In this document: piece after piece, positions 1 through 7,554 of the stretch
Layout: each line of letters begins with the position of its first letter
How positions within the stretch are numbered: the stretch's first letter is position 1
DNA from: Chloroflexota bacterium
GTDB lineage: Bacteria > Chloroflexota > Limnocylindria > Limnocylindrales > CSP1-4
NCBI GenBank assembly: GCA_013696945.1
Contig: JACCXQ010000027.1
Location: 1-16,383 of the forward strand
DNA: 16,383 nucleotides
Reading direction: 5' to 3'
Notes under the pieces: generated by a model
The model's database searches: none
Told to the model about the DNA's origin: nothing
Seen by the model: only the letters and a program-made list of their open reading frames with translations
Made by a program: the position numbers and the translations under genes

Positions 1-963
1 GGGTGGCACTTCGGCAGCGAACGAAGGTTCCGGCGTGCGCGCCTCGGGCTCGACAGGCGGCTCCGCGGGTTGCGCCGCGCGAGCGGGACGGACGATCGTC
101 ACCTCCGCCCCGGCCGTCACGGGCAGCAGGTCCACGAACGAGCCCTGGTTGACCGCGAGACAGAGCCGGCCGTAGGAGTCCTCATACAACAGCGGCTCGC
201 CGACGGCCACGTCACCGAACGTGCGCGCCCACCCTACCGACAACGACCGTCCGCCCGTCCCCAGGTAGAGGTCCATCGGCTCAGTCGGCCCCAGCGGCGC
301 GAAGGCATCCTGAAGGTCGCCTCCGAGCGCGCCGAGCTTGACGTTGCCGAAGGTGTCGACGTAGATCACGCGGGTCGAGAGCTGGCCGTCCGTCACGGTC
401 GGCTCTGCCCAATCGAGCGAGACGAGGTCGACCGGGTCGATGGGTCGCCCCAGTGTCTCGAGTGGCACGCCGGAGGCGAGATGGGCAGCCGCCGGCGCGA
501 ACAGGTCGCGCCCGTGGAACGAGGATGAGACGACCGGCAGCCGATACTGCGGATTGTCGAGGACGTGGCTCCGCACGACCCCGCCGAGCCGCGCCGCGCC
601 TGGCAGGAGAAGTCCGTTGTCCGGCCCGATCAGGAAGTCGCCGCGCGCCGTCTCGAGCGCGACACCGCGACGCTCGGTGCCGACCCCCGGGTCCACGACG
701 GCCACGTGCGAGCCGATCGGAAGGTACGGCAGGGCGCACCATAGGAGCAGGGCACCGTCGGCGACCTGGAACTTGTCGACGTCGTGGCTGATATCGACGA
801 TCAGCGCATCCGGTGCGATGGCAAGGACGACGCCGCGCATGATGCCGCCGGACGGGTCGCGCGACCCGAAGTCGGTCAGCAGACTGACGAACGGCCGGTT
901 CCAGTCGCGGGACATACGAGCGGCGGCGGGGGAGGTGATGACGCGCGTGAAGTGTCGGGCCAT
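1..963 (-). CDS. SAM hydrolase (S-adenosyl-L-methionine hydroxide adenosyltransferase, DUF62 family), 3' end beyond the window
   Basis: The frame reads from ATG at 963 down to base 1 without a stop (321 codons seen). I translated it by eye. Family marks appear in order: LLTDFG near residue 28, DISHDV near 57, VVDPGVGTERR at 89-99, GPDNGLL near 113, SSFHGRDLFAP from 147 and DTFGNVKL in the C-terminal beta domain. D91, R98 and H150 have the spacing (7 and 52) of the Asp-Arg-His triad described for the archaeal homologue PH0463. That enzyme splits SAM into adenosine and methionine with water. The halogenase relatives use a halide instead, but the triad points to the hydrolase. The protein is presumably cytosolic. 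The start at 963 has GGAG just before it and a -10-like TACCAT at 977-972. An in-frame ATG at 915 (residue 17) would also give a normal N-terminus. After about residue 295 the chain turns Pro/Glu/Ala-rich and is still open at the edge, which is longer than the usual 260-290 residues. Confidence 0.93.
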   Translation of the reverse strand, partial: MARHFTRVITSPAAARMSRDWNRPFVSLLTDFGSRDPSGGIMRGVVLAIAPDALIVDISHDVDKFQVADGALLLWCALPYLPIGSHVAVVDPGVGTERRGVALETARGDFLIGPDNGLLLPGAARLGGVVRSHVLDNPQYRLPVVSSSFHGRDLFAPAAAHLASGVPLETLGRPIDPVDLVSLDWAEPTVTDGQLSTRVIYVDTFGNVKLGALGGDLQDAFAPLGPTEPMDLYLGTGGRSLSVGWARTFGDVAVGEPLLYEDSYGRLCLAVNQGSFVDLLPVTAGAEVTIVRPARAAQPAEPPVEPEARTPEPSFAAEVPP

Positions 964-971
964 GTCTCCGG

Positions 972-977
972 ATGGTA
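972..977 (-). promoter_or_regulatory. Putative -10 element of the SAM hydrolase gene
   Basis: TACCAT reads on the minus strand from 977 to 972. Eight bases, containing GGAG, separate it from the ATG at 963. A transcription start about seven bases downstream of the hexamer would lie within about two bases of the start codon. No clear -35 element is visible. Confidence 0.4.
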
Positions 978-1000
978 CGGGCACGAGGGGATGCCTGCGC

Positions 1001-1006
1001 TATCCT
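1001..1006 (+). promoter_or_regulatory. Putative -10 element of the membrane protein gene at 1017
   Basis: TATCCT lies ten bases before ATG 1017. The intervening bases are GC-rich and hold no Shine-Dalgarno sequence. The implied leader is about four bases or none. It is divergent from the SAM hydrolase promoter within a 53-base gap. Confidence 0.45.
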
Positions 1007-1016
1007 GCGGCGGCTC

Positions 1017-2249
1017 ATGGCCCAGCGCGTCCTAGCCGCCCGGCTCGTAGCCCTGATCCTGCTCGTGCTTTGGACAGGACTTGCCGTCGCCATCCTCGTC
1101 GCGTATCGACCCGGTGGCCCGGCTGACGCGCTCGTCGGGCTGGCGGCGTTCCTCCCCTGCCCCCTCGCCGCTGCGGCGCTCGTGTGGCCACCGGTCGCGC
1201 GCGATGGCCGCGCGAACCTGGCGATGCTCTGGACCGGCGTCGTCTCCGTGCTGCTCCTCGCGCCGCTGACCGTCGGGGTCGCACAGACGCTCGGCGCGGG
1301 CGGCCGCCAGACGCTCCTCCCATCGCTCGAGGTGGTATACGCCGCGTTCCTCGCACTGGGAACGACCGCAGCGTATGCGGCGCTCGGGATAGCCCAGCGC
1401 GTCGTACCGGACCCCGCTGCTGCCCGACGGCGCGTCACGGCCACGACCATCCTCGGCATCACCGCGACGCTCATCGGGATGGCCGTCTTCGGGGGCGTCG
1501 CCATTGCGAACGAACAGGGCCTGCGCGCCCGCTCACCGGCATCGTCGGCCTGGGGACCGACCGATCCGACTCGCGTGCCCCCGCCCTGCGATCAGCCCCC
1601 GACGCTCGGGCCGGGGGCACTGGTCACCATCGACGGGACCGCCACGATCGATCGTCAGCCGGTCGGCACGGCGGCGATCCGTGGCGTGCGGGATGGGACC
1701 GACGAGCACTGGGAAGGGACGCTCGACGGCAGATCCGGACGGAGCAGCCTGGAGTACGCACGCGTCGAGGCGATGGCATCGTGGGTCGCCGACGACGGAC
1801 CGGCCGAGCCGCGTGGACCCGGTCTAGCGACCCTCCTCGGCGACGATGGCCTGACGCTGGACGGGCCCGTCGTCGCTGCGATCGAAGGCCCCGACAGCCG
1901 CCAGCTGATCCAGACCCTGGCACTGACGGTCTTCGACGGCGCGCAGGCTCGCCACTGCCGGCGACAGATCGACGGCACTACCGCGTTGCGCACGGTGGTC
2001 GCGCTTGCGTGGCTCGTGGACCGCGACCTCGACGCCGACCCGGCGCGCCTCGGTGCCTGGCGCGGTGAGGTCGACTGGTGGGTCTTCACGGACGGGCAGG
2101 TCGGCCGGGCCGAGGTCATCGTGAGCGGCTATCCGGGCGACGCATGGCCGGAGTCGTCGGGGATCTCGGCCACGCTCCAGGCGACATTGACCGCGACACT
2201 GCGCGATGTCGCGCACGACGTCCCGACGCTCGGGCCGGCCGCCCCCTGA
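1017..2249 (+). CDS. Unrecognised membrane protein: five helices plus a large external domain
   Basis: I do not recognise a family. The 410-residue product begins with about five hydrophobic helices, near residues 8-30, 36-58, 68-90, 105-125 and 140-162. Then comes a roughly 240-residue hydrophilic region that should lie outside the membrane. This region starts with a Pro-rich stretch and one Cys, and contains alternating beta-like segments such as GALVTIDGTATI and DWWVFTDGQVGRAEVIVSG. That pattern loosely recalls LolA/LppX-type beta-sheet lipoprotein domains, but this is impression, not a match. Start choice: ATG 1017 gives MAQRVLAARL followed at once by the first helix. It also follows a -10-like TATCCT. 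An upstream in-frame ATG at 972 would overlap the opposing promoter and is less likely. The gene is divergent from the SAM hydrolase and ends 19 bases before the WYL regulator, which could control it. Confidence 0.8.
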   Translation: MAQRVLAARLVALILLVLWTGLAVAILVAYRPGGPADALVGLAAFLPCPLAAAALVWPPVARDGRANLAMLWTGVVSVLLLAPLTVGVAQTLGAGGRQTLLPSLEVVYAAFLALGTTAAYAALGIAQRVVPDPAAARRRVTATTILGITATLIGMAVFGGVAIANEQGLRARSPASSAWGPTDPTRVPPPCDQPPTLGPGALVTIDGTATIDRQPVGTAAIRGVRDGTDEHWEGTLDGRSGRSSLEYARVEAMASWVADDGPAEPRGPGLATLLGDDGLTLDGPVVAAIEGPDSRQLIQTLALTVFDGAQARHCRRQIDGTTALRTVVALAWLVDRDLDADPARLGAWRGEVDWWVFTDGQVGRAEVIVSGYPGDAWPESSGISATLQATLTATLRDVAHDVPTLGPAAP

Positions 2250-2254
2250 CGCCG

Positions 2255-2260
2255 TAGTCT
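2255..2260 (+). promoter_or_regulatory. Putative -10 element of the WYL regulator gene
   Basis: TAGTCT lies eight bases before ATG 2269, in the 19-base gap after the previous stop codon. No Shine-Dalgarno sequence lies between them. This fits a transcript starting at or within two bases of the ATG. Confidence 0.45.
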
Positions 2261-2268
2261 TCGCGGAC

Positions 2269-3336
2269 ATGGCCAGCACCGACCCACTCACGGAACGCGG
2301 CAGCGTCAAGTGGGACCGCGCCGCGCGTTACCTCCGCATCGCGTCGATCCTTCGCGGACATGCCGACGGGGTCTCGGCGCAGGACATCGCCGACCGGATC
2401 GGTGCCTCGAAGCGCACCGTCTACCGCGACCTCAAGGCGATGGACGAGGAGGCGGGCCTGCCCATCTGGCAGGACGCGGGGAAGTGGGGGCTGGAGGCCG
2501 GGGCCTTCCTGCCGCCGCTGAACCTGACCCTCCACGAGGCGATGACCCTGTTCCTGGCGTCGCGCGTCCTGGCCAAGGCGAGCGATGAGCACGACACCGA
2601 GCTGATCGGCGCCTTCGTCAAGCTCGCCGAGATCTTGCCCCCGGTCCTCGCCGAGCACGTGCGAGGGACGGTCGATGCCGTCGCCAAGGTCCCCCGCAAC
2701 GACCGGTTCACGCGTGTCTTCCGGACGCTCACGGAGGCGTGGGCGAACCGACGCGTCGTTGAGATCGAGTACGACCCGTCGGCGTACGACCCGACACGCG
2801 AGCGGCGCCGGACCCGGGTCCACCCCTTCGCCATCGAGCCATCTGCGCTGACCCACGCGCTGTATCTCATCGGCTGGGACGAGGCACGTGGCGCCCGGCG
2901 GACGTTCAAGGTCGAGCGGATCATCGACGCGAGCCTGACGCCGCAGACGTTCGATCCGGAGAAGGGCAGCGCGCCGGCGCTCGCGTTGCTGAGAGCCTGG
3001 GATGTGATGTCGGACGAGCCACCGGTGCTCGTCGTCGTGCGGTTCACGCCGGAGGTCGCGAAGCGAGCGGCGGAGACACGCTGGCACCCCAGCCAGGAGA
3101 TCGAGGCGCTCCCCGACGGCTCGCTGCACTGGTCAGGCCGCGTCGCCGGACTGCGCGAGATCCGCATCTGGATCCTGGGCTGGGGCGCCGACGCCGAGGT
3201 CCTCGAACCTCCAGAGTTGCGCGCCGAGGTCGCCGACGAGCATCGGCGAGCCGCCGCGGCCTACGTCGAAGCGCCCGCCGAAGTGACCTCGCCGCCTGCA
3301 CGTCGGACCTCCAGGAGGAGCCGGCCGAACCAGTAG
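2269..3336 (+). CDS. Helix-turn-helix WYL-domain transcriptional regulator
   Basis: The 355-residue product has the DeoR-like/WYL layout. A winged helix-turn-helix covers about residues 15-72 (DGVSAQDIADRIGASKRTVYRDL is the core). A linker helix region follows. The WYL domain covers about 160-230 and contains RRVVEIEY, then HPFAIEPS and LYLIGWDEARGARRTFKVERI. A C-terminal WCX-like domain covers about 250-330. The signature triplet is altered to LYL, with Tyr and Leu kept and Trp lost. Such proteins are typically cytosolic DNA-binding regulators whose WYL domain senses a ligand, often nucleotide or nucleic-acid related. The effector here is unknown. ATG 2269 is chosen because it follows a -10-like TAGTCT and starts just before the conserved region. 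The frame also opens further upstream, inside the previous gene. The last 25 codons are low-complexity (Pro/Arg/Ser) and overlap the convergent SRPBCC gene by 76 bases. Confidence 0.92.
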   Translation: MASTDPLTERGSVKWDRAARYLRIASILRGHADGVSAQDIADRIGASKRTVYRDLKAMDEEAGLPIWQDAGKWGLEAGAFLPPLNLTLHEAMTLFLASRVLAKASDEHDTELIGAFVKLAEILPPVLAEHVRGTVDAVAKVPRNDRFTRVFRTLTEAWANRRVVEIEYDPSAYDPTRERRRTRVHPFAIEPSALTHALYLIGWDEARGARRTFKVERIIDASLTPQTFDPEKGSAPALALLRAWDVMSDEPPVLVVVRFTPEVAKRAAETRWHPSQEIEALPDGSLHWSGRVAGLREIRIWILGWGADAEVLEPPELRAEVADEHRRAAAAYVEAPAEVTSPPARRTSRRSRPNQ

Positions 3337-3692
3337 CGCCACAGCTGCTCATGCAGCTCTCGCTGGGCGCGCGTCCGGAACCCTACGTGGCGGATCGTGA
3401 GGTGGGTCCGCGCCCCATGCTCGATCAGATCGAACGCGACCACGGTCGGGACCCCGAGCGGTTCGTCGTGCCAGTCCCAGCTCCAGCTGATGTGCTGCGG
3501 CGGGTCGAGCGCCACGACCTCGCCATGCGCCTCGGCATCGCGCAGACGGAACCGAAGGGCGGCGCCTACCTTCGGCTCGAAGTCGGCCTCGTCCAGCCAG
3601 CGCACGAGGCCGGCCTGGGTCGCCACGAGGGCGAAGAGCGCCTCACGCGGAGTGTCGACCTCCGCCTGGAGCTCCACCCGGCGATCGCTCAC
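3261..3692 (-). CDS. SRPBCC-fold protein of the AHSA1 (activator of Hsp90 ATPase homologue) type
   Basis: The 143-residue product fits the small START/Bet v1-like fold common in bacterial AHSA1-domain proteins. It opens with beta-strand VELQAEVDTPREALFALVAT. A typical core follows: a conserved Trp near residue 32, then GAALRFRL, GEVVALDPPQHISWSWDW and HLTIRHVGF. It ends in a long helix from about residue 108. These proteins bind hydrophobic ligands in a cavity; the ligand here cannot be told. The start is GTG 3692, placed by a strong purine tract (GGAGGAGG) immediately upstream. Its first bases overlap the TGA of the upstream membrane protein gene (GTGA), so the two are translationally coupled. 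The 3' end overlaps the convergent WYL regulator by 76 bases. Confidence 0.88.
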   Translation of the reverse strand: MSDRRVELQAEVDTPREALFALVATQAGLVRWLDEADFEPKVGAALRFRLRDAEAHGEVVALDPPQHISWSWDWHDEPLGVPTVVAFDLIEHGARTHLTIRHVGFRTRAQRELHEQLWRYWFGRLLLEVRRAGGEVTSAGAST

Positions 3693-4372
3693 GCCTCCTC
3701 CTCCTCGATGTCCGCGTCCGCGTCCTCATCGTCCATGCCGGCCGGCAGCGCGCGCCTCGCCAGGAGCCCGAGGGACGCGCCATAGACCACGTGGCCCAGG
3801 AAGGTGATGGTGGCGAACTCCTGGTAGGTCGTCACGTTGAGCCAGCCGGGGAAGATCGTGAGCTGGAACGCTTCGAGGAAGAGCCCCCAGACGACGCCCG
3901 TGCCGAGCGCCCCACGGAGCGAGCGGCGCGCTCGAGCACCGAAGAGGAAGCAATACGCCAGGCCGAACGTGACGCCGTTCGCGACGTGGAAGCCCAGCCC
4001 GGCGATGCGCGCAAGGTCCTCCGGCGCGTCGAGGCCCAGCAAGAGGTGGCCGAAGATGGGCCAGGCGACGAACGCGTCGAATGGTGAGGGATCGAGCTGC
4101 ATCAGCAGCAGCCGGGAGACGTCGTAGAGCGCGGTCGCCACGAGTGCGATGAGCACGCCGCGCGCCGTGATCGAGACGATCAGCCGGCGCTGGTCTGGCT
4201 CCGTGCGCAGCACGACGACGGTCAGCGCGGCCACGACCAGCAGCCCGGTGAATGCGAGAGAGAGCGGGAGGGCGATGGCGGCGAGGATCGTCCCGACCAG
4301 CGCCGCACCGGTGAAGAGACCCGCGGCGGCGCACAGCAGGAGCAGCGGACGCGGCACCCGCGTCCGCTTCAC
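3689..4372 (-). CDS. Unrecognised polytopic membrane protein with acidic C-terminal tail
   Basis: I do not recognise a family. The 227-residue product has a short basic N-terminus (KRTRVPR) and about six or seven hydrophobic helices spread over residues 8-208. It finishes with a very acidic cytosolic-looking tail (DDEDADADIEEEEA). Charged or polar residues within the helical part, for example in YDVSRLLL and EAFQLTIFPGW, could be functional. The start codon is GTG at 4372, 15 bases after the stop of the upstream large membrane protein. No Shine-Dalgarno sequence is seen. The Arg-rich start right before the first helix supports this choice. The stop overlaps the GTG of the SRPBCC gene, so both are probably read from one transcript beginning at 6064. 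Confidence 0.82.
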   Translation of the reverse strand: MKRTRVPRPLLLLCAAAGLFTGAALVGTILAAIALPLSLAFTGLLVVAALTVVVLRTEPDQRRLIVSITARGVLIALVATALYDVSRLLLMQLDPSPFDAFVAWPIFGHLLLGLDAPEDLARIAGLGFHVANGVTFGLAYCFLFGARARRSLRGALGTGVVWGLFLEAFQLTIFPGWLNVTTYQEFATITFLGHVVYGASLGLLARRALPAGMDDEDADADIEEEEA

Positions 4373-4387
4373 GCGTGGGGCACAGGC

Positions 4388-6064
4388 TCAGCGACCGCTG
4401 ATGCGCGGGTCGTAGTTACGCAGCGCGCGATCGCGGACCCGCTGCGCGAGGCCGGCCGGCGGTTGCGTCGCGCCCCCCTCGCCGGCGCTCGGTGGCTTCC
4501 GTCCCCGCCTGGCCTTCCGTCTTCGCGACTCCTCGCCCGCCCGAGCAGCCGCGAGCGCAGCACCCAGCGCCACGACTGCCGCGGCACCGGAACCGGCACC
4601 GGCGAGCGCATCTGCCGTCACCGGGCAATCGCCCCAGCCCGAGCAGTTGTTGGCAAGTGCCGTGGCCGGCGCGAGGACTACGGCGGCGACCGCAGCGAGC
4701 AGGGCGATCGCGACCGCGCCGGAAAGCGTCGTCCCGTCAGCGGCCGGTGGCAGGCCCTCCGACGGCTCGACGGGGACCGGCTCCTCCCTCGGTGTCGCCG
4801 AAAGAACGACCTGGAACACGAACAGGGCGAGCGCAGCGGTCACCACGAGCGGGAAGAACTCGGAGCCGAACGCGGGCTCCGTGAGGACCTGGTTGACGAC
4901 GAGACCGACCGCGTAGGTCAGCGCGAATGCGCCGAGGAATCGGACGACCCACGGGATTCGCGCCAGCGCGGCGCCGAGTGGCGAGTTCTGGCCGAGCCAC
5001 GCCCCCAGCACACTGCCGACGAGGCCGGCGGCAAAGAGGAGTGCGGCATCGAGCGCGCCCGTGACGAGCCCGCCCAGCAGCAGCACGCTCAGCACCTGGG
5101 TCACGAGGCGGCTGACGAACTGCAGCTCGTCGCGCCCGACCGGCTGGTCGTCGATCTGGACCTCGTCCGGCTGCGAAAGCTCGGCTGCCTCCTCGTCGAG
5201 GACGCGGAAGAGGTCGCGAAGCGCCGTGATGGCCGCGACCAGGAGGGCGCCCCACAGGACGATGACGAGGCCGGACGTCTGGATGGGCTGGATAGCCGGG
5301 TCGGTCGGCGCGCCACCCGTGATGTACGGCGCCCAGACGAAGAGCGGCCGGATGAGGAACGGGGCGGCGCCCGTCCACATCAGGAGGAGCACGGCAGCGG
5401 TGATGACGCCCGCGCCGTATGCGAGCGCCTTCCGGAGCCTCGGATCTGCTGGTCGGGACTCGGCGAGGGTGGCGCCGGGCAGTGCACGTGCCATCAACGG
5501 GATGGCCACCGCGAGCAGCCAGAGCAGCCACCACGTCACCGCGCGGCCGGCGAGCGCCGGGATGAACGGGTCGAGCTCTCCCGCCAGCATGGCCGCCAGC
5601 AGGTCGAAGACGGCATGGGCGAGCACCAGGATCATGCCGGCCGCCGGCGAGAGCATCCCGATCGCCAGCGCGAGCAGGAGATAGACGAACGACTCGGTGT
5701 AGATGTTCGTCACGCCGACCCGAACGAGAGCGAAGATCAGCGGGATGCCTATCGCGGCAGCGACGAGAGCGATGGCGTAGAGAGCCGGCAAGGCACGCAG
5801 GTTCGTCGGCGGGTCGGGCAGCCGCTCCAGCAGCTGCACATCGGAGCGGGCGGAGCGGGACAGGGCCGGGTAGACCAGCCCCAGGATGATGGCCGGCCAG
5901 ACCCACAACGGCGGGCGGCCGGGGGCGGACGACGAAGCGACCGCCGGGTGGGGCGTGGAGGGGGGTGGGCTCTCGGGCGACGTCCCCGCCTGCCACGTGT
6001 GCGCAGGCTGTGCTGGCTGCTCGGGCGCTTCTGCCGGGTGCTGCGAGAGGTCGTCAGACGTCAC
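4388..6064 (-). CDS. Unrecognised large polytopic membrane protein with Pro-rich N-terminus and basic C-terminus
   Basis: I do not recognise a family. The 558-residue product has a Pro/Ala/Ser-rich, probably disordered N-terminus (residues 1-50). About ten hydrophobic segments follow between residues 52 and 520. A conspicuous acidic hydrophilic loop lies between helices near residues 285-315 (LDEEAAELSQPDEVQIDDQP). Near the C-terminus a helix ending in ATALANN is followed by C474-SGWGD-C480, which could form a disulfide outside the membrane. One more Ala/Gly-rich helix and a basic tail (ESRRRKARRGRK) follow. Start GTG 6064 is chosen because a -10-like TACGCT ends seven bases before it, in the 41-base gap after pntB. 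This promoter should make the gene largely independent of the pnt operon. Its own downstream partners are the 227-residue membrane protein and the SRPBCC protein. Confidence 0.82.
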   Translation of the reverse strand: MTSDDLSQHPAEAPEQPAQPAHTWQAGTSPESPPPSTPHPAVASSSAPGRPPLWVWPAIILGLVYPALSRSARSDVQLLERLPDPPTNLRALPALYAIALVAAAIGIPLIFALVRVGVTNIYTESFVYLLLALAIGMLSPAAGMILVLAHAVFDLLAAMLAGELDPFIPALAGRAVTWWLLWLLAVAIPLMARALPGATLAESRPADPRLRKALAYGAGVITAAVLLLMWTGAAPFLIRPLFVWAPYITGGAPTDPAIQPIQTSGLVIVLWGALLVAAITALRDLFRVLDEEAAELSQPDEVQIDDQPVGRDELQFVSRLVTQVLSVLLLGGLVTGALDAALLFAAGLVGSVLGAWLGQNSPLGAALARIPWVVRFLGAFALTYAVGLVVNQVLTEPAFGSEFFPLVVTAALALFVFQVVLSATPREEPVPVEPSEGLPPAADGTTLSGAVAIALLAAVAAVVLAPATALANNCSGWGDCPVTADALAGAGSGAAAVVALGAALAAARAGEESRRRKARRGRKPPSAGEGGATQPPAGLAQRVRDRALRNYDPRISGR

Positions 6065-6071
6065 GGGATGC

Positions 6072-6077
6072 AGCGTA
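6072..6077 (-). promoter_or_regulatory. Putative -10 element for the three-gene membrane protein/SRPBCC operon
   Basis: TACGCT reads on the minus strand from 6077 to 6072. Seven bases without a ribosome-binding sequence separate it from GTG 6064. A -35 region would lie inside the last codons of pntB, and none is obvious. The same hexamer at the same distance precedes the TPM protein gene at 14309. Confidence 0.45.
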
Positions 6078-6105
6078 GCCGAGCGGTCCAGCTCGCATGT
6101 CCCGG

Positions 6106-7554
6106 TCAGACCTGCTTGACGGCGGCCACCAGCTGCTCCAGGCCCTCGCGCGCGTCTGCGAAGAGCATCCCCGTCTTGGGGTCGGCGTAGAGCGGATTGT
6201 CGATGCCGGCGTATCCCTTGCCCATCGATCGCTTCAGGACCACGACCGACTTCGCCTGGTCCACGTCGAGGATGGGCATCCCGTAGATCGGCGACCCGGG
6301 GTCAGAGCGCGCGGCCGGGTTCGTGACGTCATTCGCGCCGATGACCAGCGCCACGTCGGCGCGGCTGAACTCGGGGTTGATCTCCTCCATCTCCTTGAGC
6401 TGCGGATAGGGCACGTTGGCTTCCGCGAGGAGGACGTTCATGTGCCCGGGCATCCGGCCGGCGACCGGGTGGATCGCATACTTCACGTCGACGCCACGTG
6501 ACTCGAGGAGCTCCGCGAGCTCGCGCACCGCGTGCTGCGCCTGAGCGACCGCCAGCCCGTAGCCGGGCACGACGATGACGTGCTGGGCGTACGCCAGCTG
6601 GATCGCGACATCGTCCGGGCTGACCTCCCGGACGCTGGCGTCGCCGCCGGCACCGGCCGTCGACGAACCCGAGTCCCCCGTCCCGAACCCGCCGACGAGG
6701 ATGTTGCCGATGGAACGGTTCATCGCGTCGGCCATGAGCTTGGTGAGGATGGCTCCCGAGGCGCCGACCAATGCTCCCGCGATGATCAGCACCGGATTGT
6801 TGATCACGAAGCCGGCCATCGCGGCGGCAGTGCCGGTGAACGAGTTGAGGAGGGAGATCACGACCGGCATGTCGGCGCCGCCGATGGGCAGGACCATCGT
6901 GATCCCGAACACGAGCGCGGCGACGATGATCGCCGCCAGGACCAGGATCGTGACGGCCGAGGACAGGGCCACCATCCCAGCCGCGCCAGCGACGAGGAGC
7001 ACCGTGCCACCGATGGCCACGATGGCCAGCGCGATCGTCAGGAGCTGCGACCCGGCGAACGAGATCGGCCGGCCCGGGACCAGGCCCTGGAGCTTGCCCG
7101 ACGCCACGAGCGACCCGGTGAACGTGACGCAGCCGATGACCACACCGAGGACCACGAAGATGGTGGTCGAGATGGTCTCCTCTTCCGTCCCCACCACGCG
7201 GAGGAAGTCGTCGATCGCGACGAGTGCCGCAGCGCCGCCCCCCACCGCGTTGAAGAGCGACACCAACTGCGGCATCGCGGTCATCTTCACGGTGCGTGCG
7301 AGGTAGAGGCCGGCGCCACCGCCGATGACGATGCCGACGCCGATGATGACGAGCCCGATCGAGCTGACGCCTCCCGGGCGCGCCAGCAGATAGACGAGCG
7401 TTGCGATGACCGCCACCGCCATCCCGGCGGCACTCAGCCGATTGCCGTTGCGCGCCGTGGCCGGCGAGTTCATCTGGTGCAGCCCCAGCACGAACGCGGC
7501 GGCGCCGGCGAGCCAGGCGAAGAAGACCAGCGTGTTGATCGCCTCGGGCGTCAT
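6106..7554 (-). CDS. pntB: NAD(P) transhydrogenase beta subunit PntB
   Basis: The 482-residue product is a full-length PntB, close to the 460-residue E. coli protein. The first about 265 residues are membrane domain II, with about nine helices. The rest is the NADP(H)-binding domain III: HVIVVPGYGLAVAQAQHAVREL, HPVAGRMPGHMNVLLAEANVPY, IGANDVTNP and LKRSMGKGYAG. The complex transfers hydride from NADH to NADP+ driven by inward proton flow, and supplies NADPH. The segment KMTAMPQLVSLFNAVGGG puts Asn102 where E. coli PntB has the proton-channel His91. A compensating His is present in the PntAB partner. The ATG at 7554 shares its A with the pntAB stop (TGATG), and AAGG lies seven bases before it. 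The frame is open further upstream, but that part is the out-of-frame shadow of the two pntA genes. It is the last gene of the operon; no clear terminator follows. Confidence 0.97.
   Translation of the reverse strand: MTPEAINTLVFFAWLAGAAAFVLGLHQMNSPATARNGNRLSAAGMAVAVIATLVYLLARPGGVSSIGLVIIGVGIVIGGGAGLYLARTVKMTAMPQLVSLFNAVGGGAAALVAIDDFLRVVGTEEETISTTIFVVLGVVIGCVTFTGSLVASGKLQGLVPGRPISFAGSQLLTIALAIVAIGGTVLLVAGAAGMVALSSAVTILVLAAIIVAALVFGITMVLPIGGADMPVVISLLNSFTGTAAAMAGFVINNPVLIIAGALVGASGAILTKLMADAMNRSIGNILVGGFGTGDSGSSTAGAGGDASVREVSPDDVAIQLAYAQHVIVVPGYGLAVAQAQHAVRELAELLESRGVDVKYAIHPVAGRMPGHMNVLLAEANVPYPQLKEMEEINPEFSRADVALVIGANDVTNPAARSDPGSPIYGMPILDVDQAKSVVVLKRSMGKGYAGIDNPLYADPKTGMLFADAREGLEQLVAAVKQV

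Noticed and set aside
1..963. A SAM-dependent halogenase (fluorinase or chlorinase).
   Set aside because: The Asp-Arg-His triad spacing fits the hydrolase branch, and no halometabolite genes are nearby.
281..1504. A 407-codon minus-strand frame spanning the SAM hydrolase and the membrane protein gene.
   Set aside because: It crosses two real genes out of frame. The SAM hydrolase frame on the same strand has clear family motifs.
4463..6190. A 575-codon open frame on the plus strand opposite the large membrane protein.
   Set aside because: The product is an Arg/Asp/Glu/Gly-rich shadow of hydrophobic codons on the other strand, with no motif or start signal.
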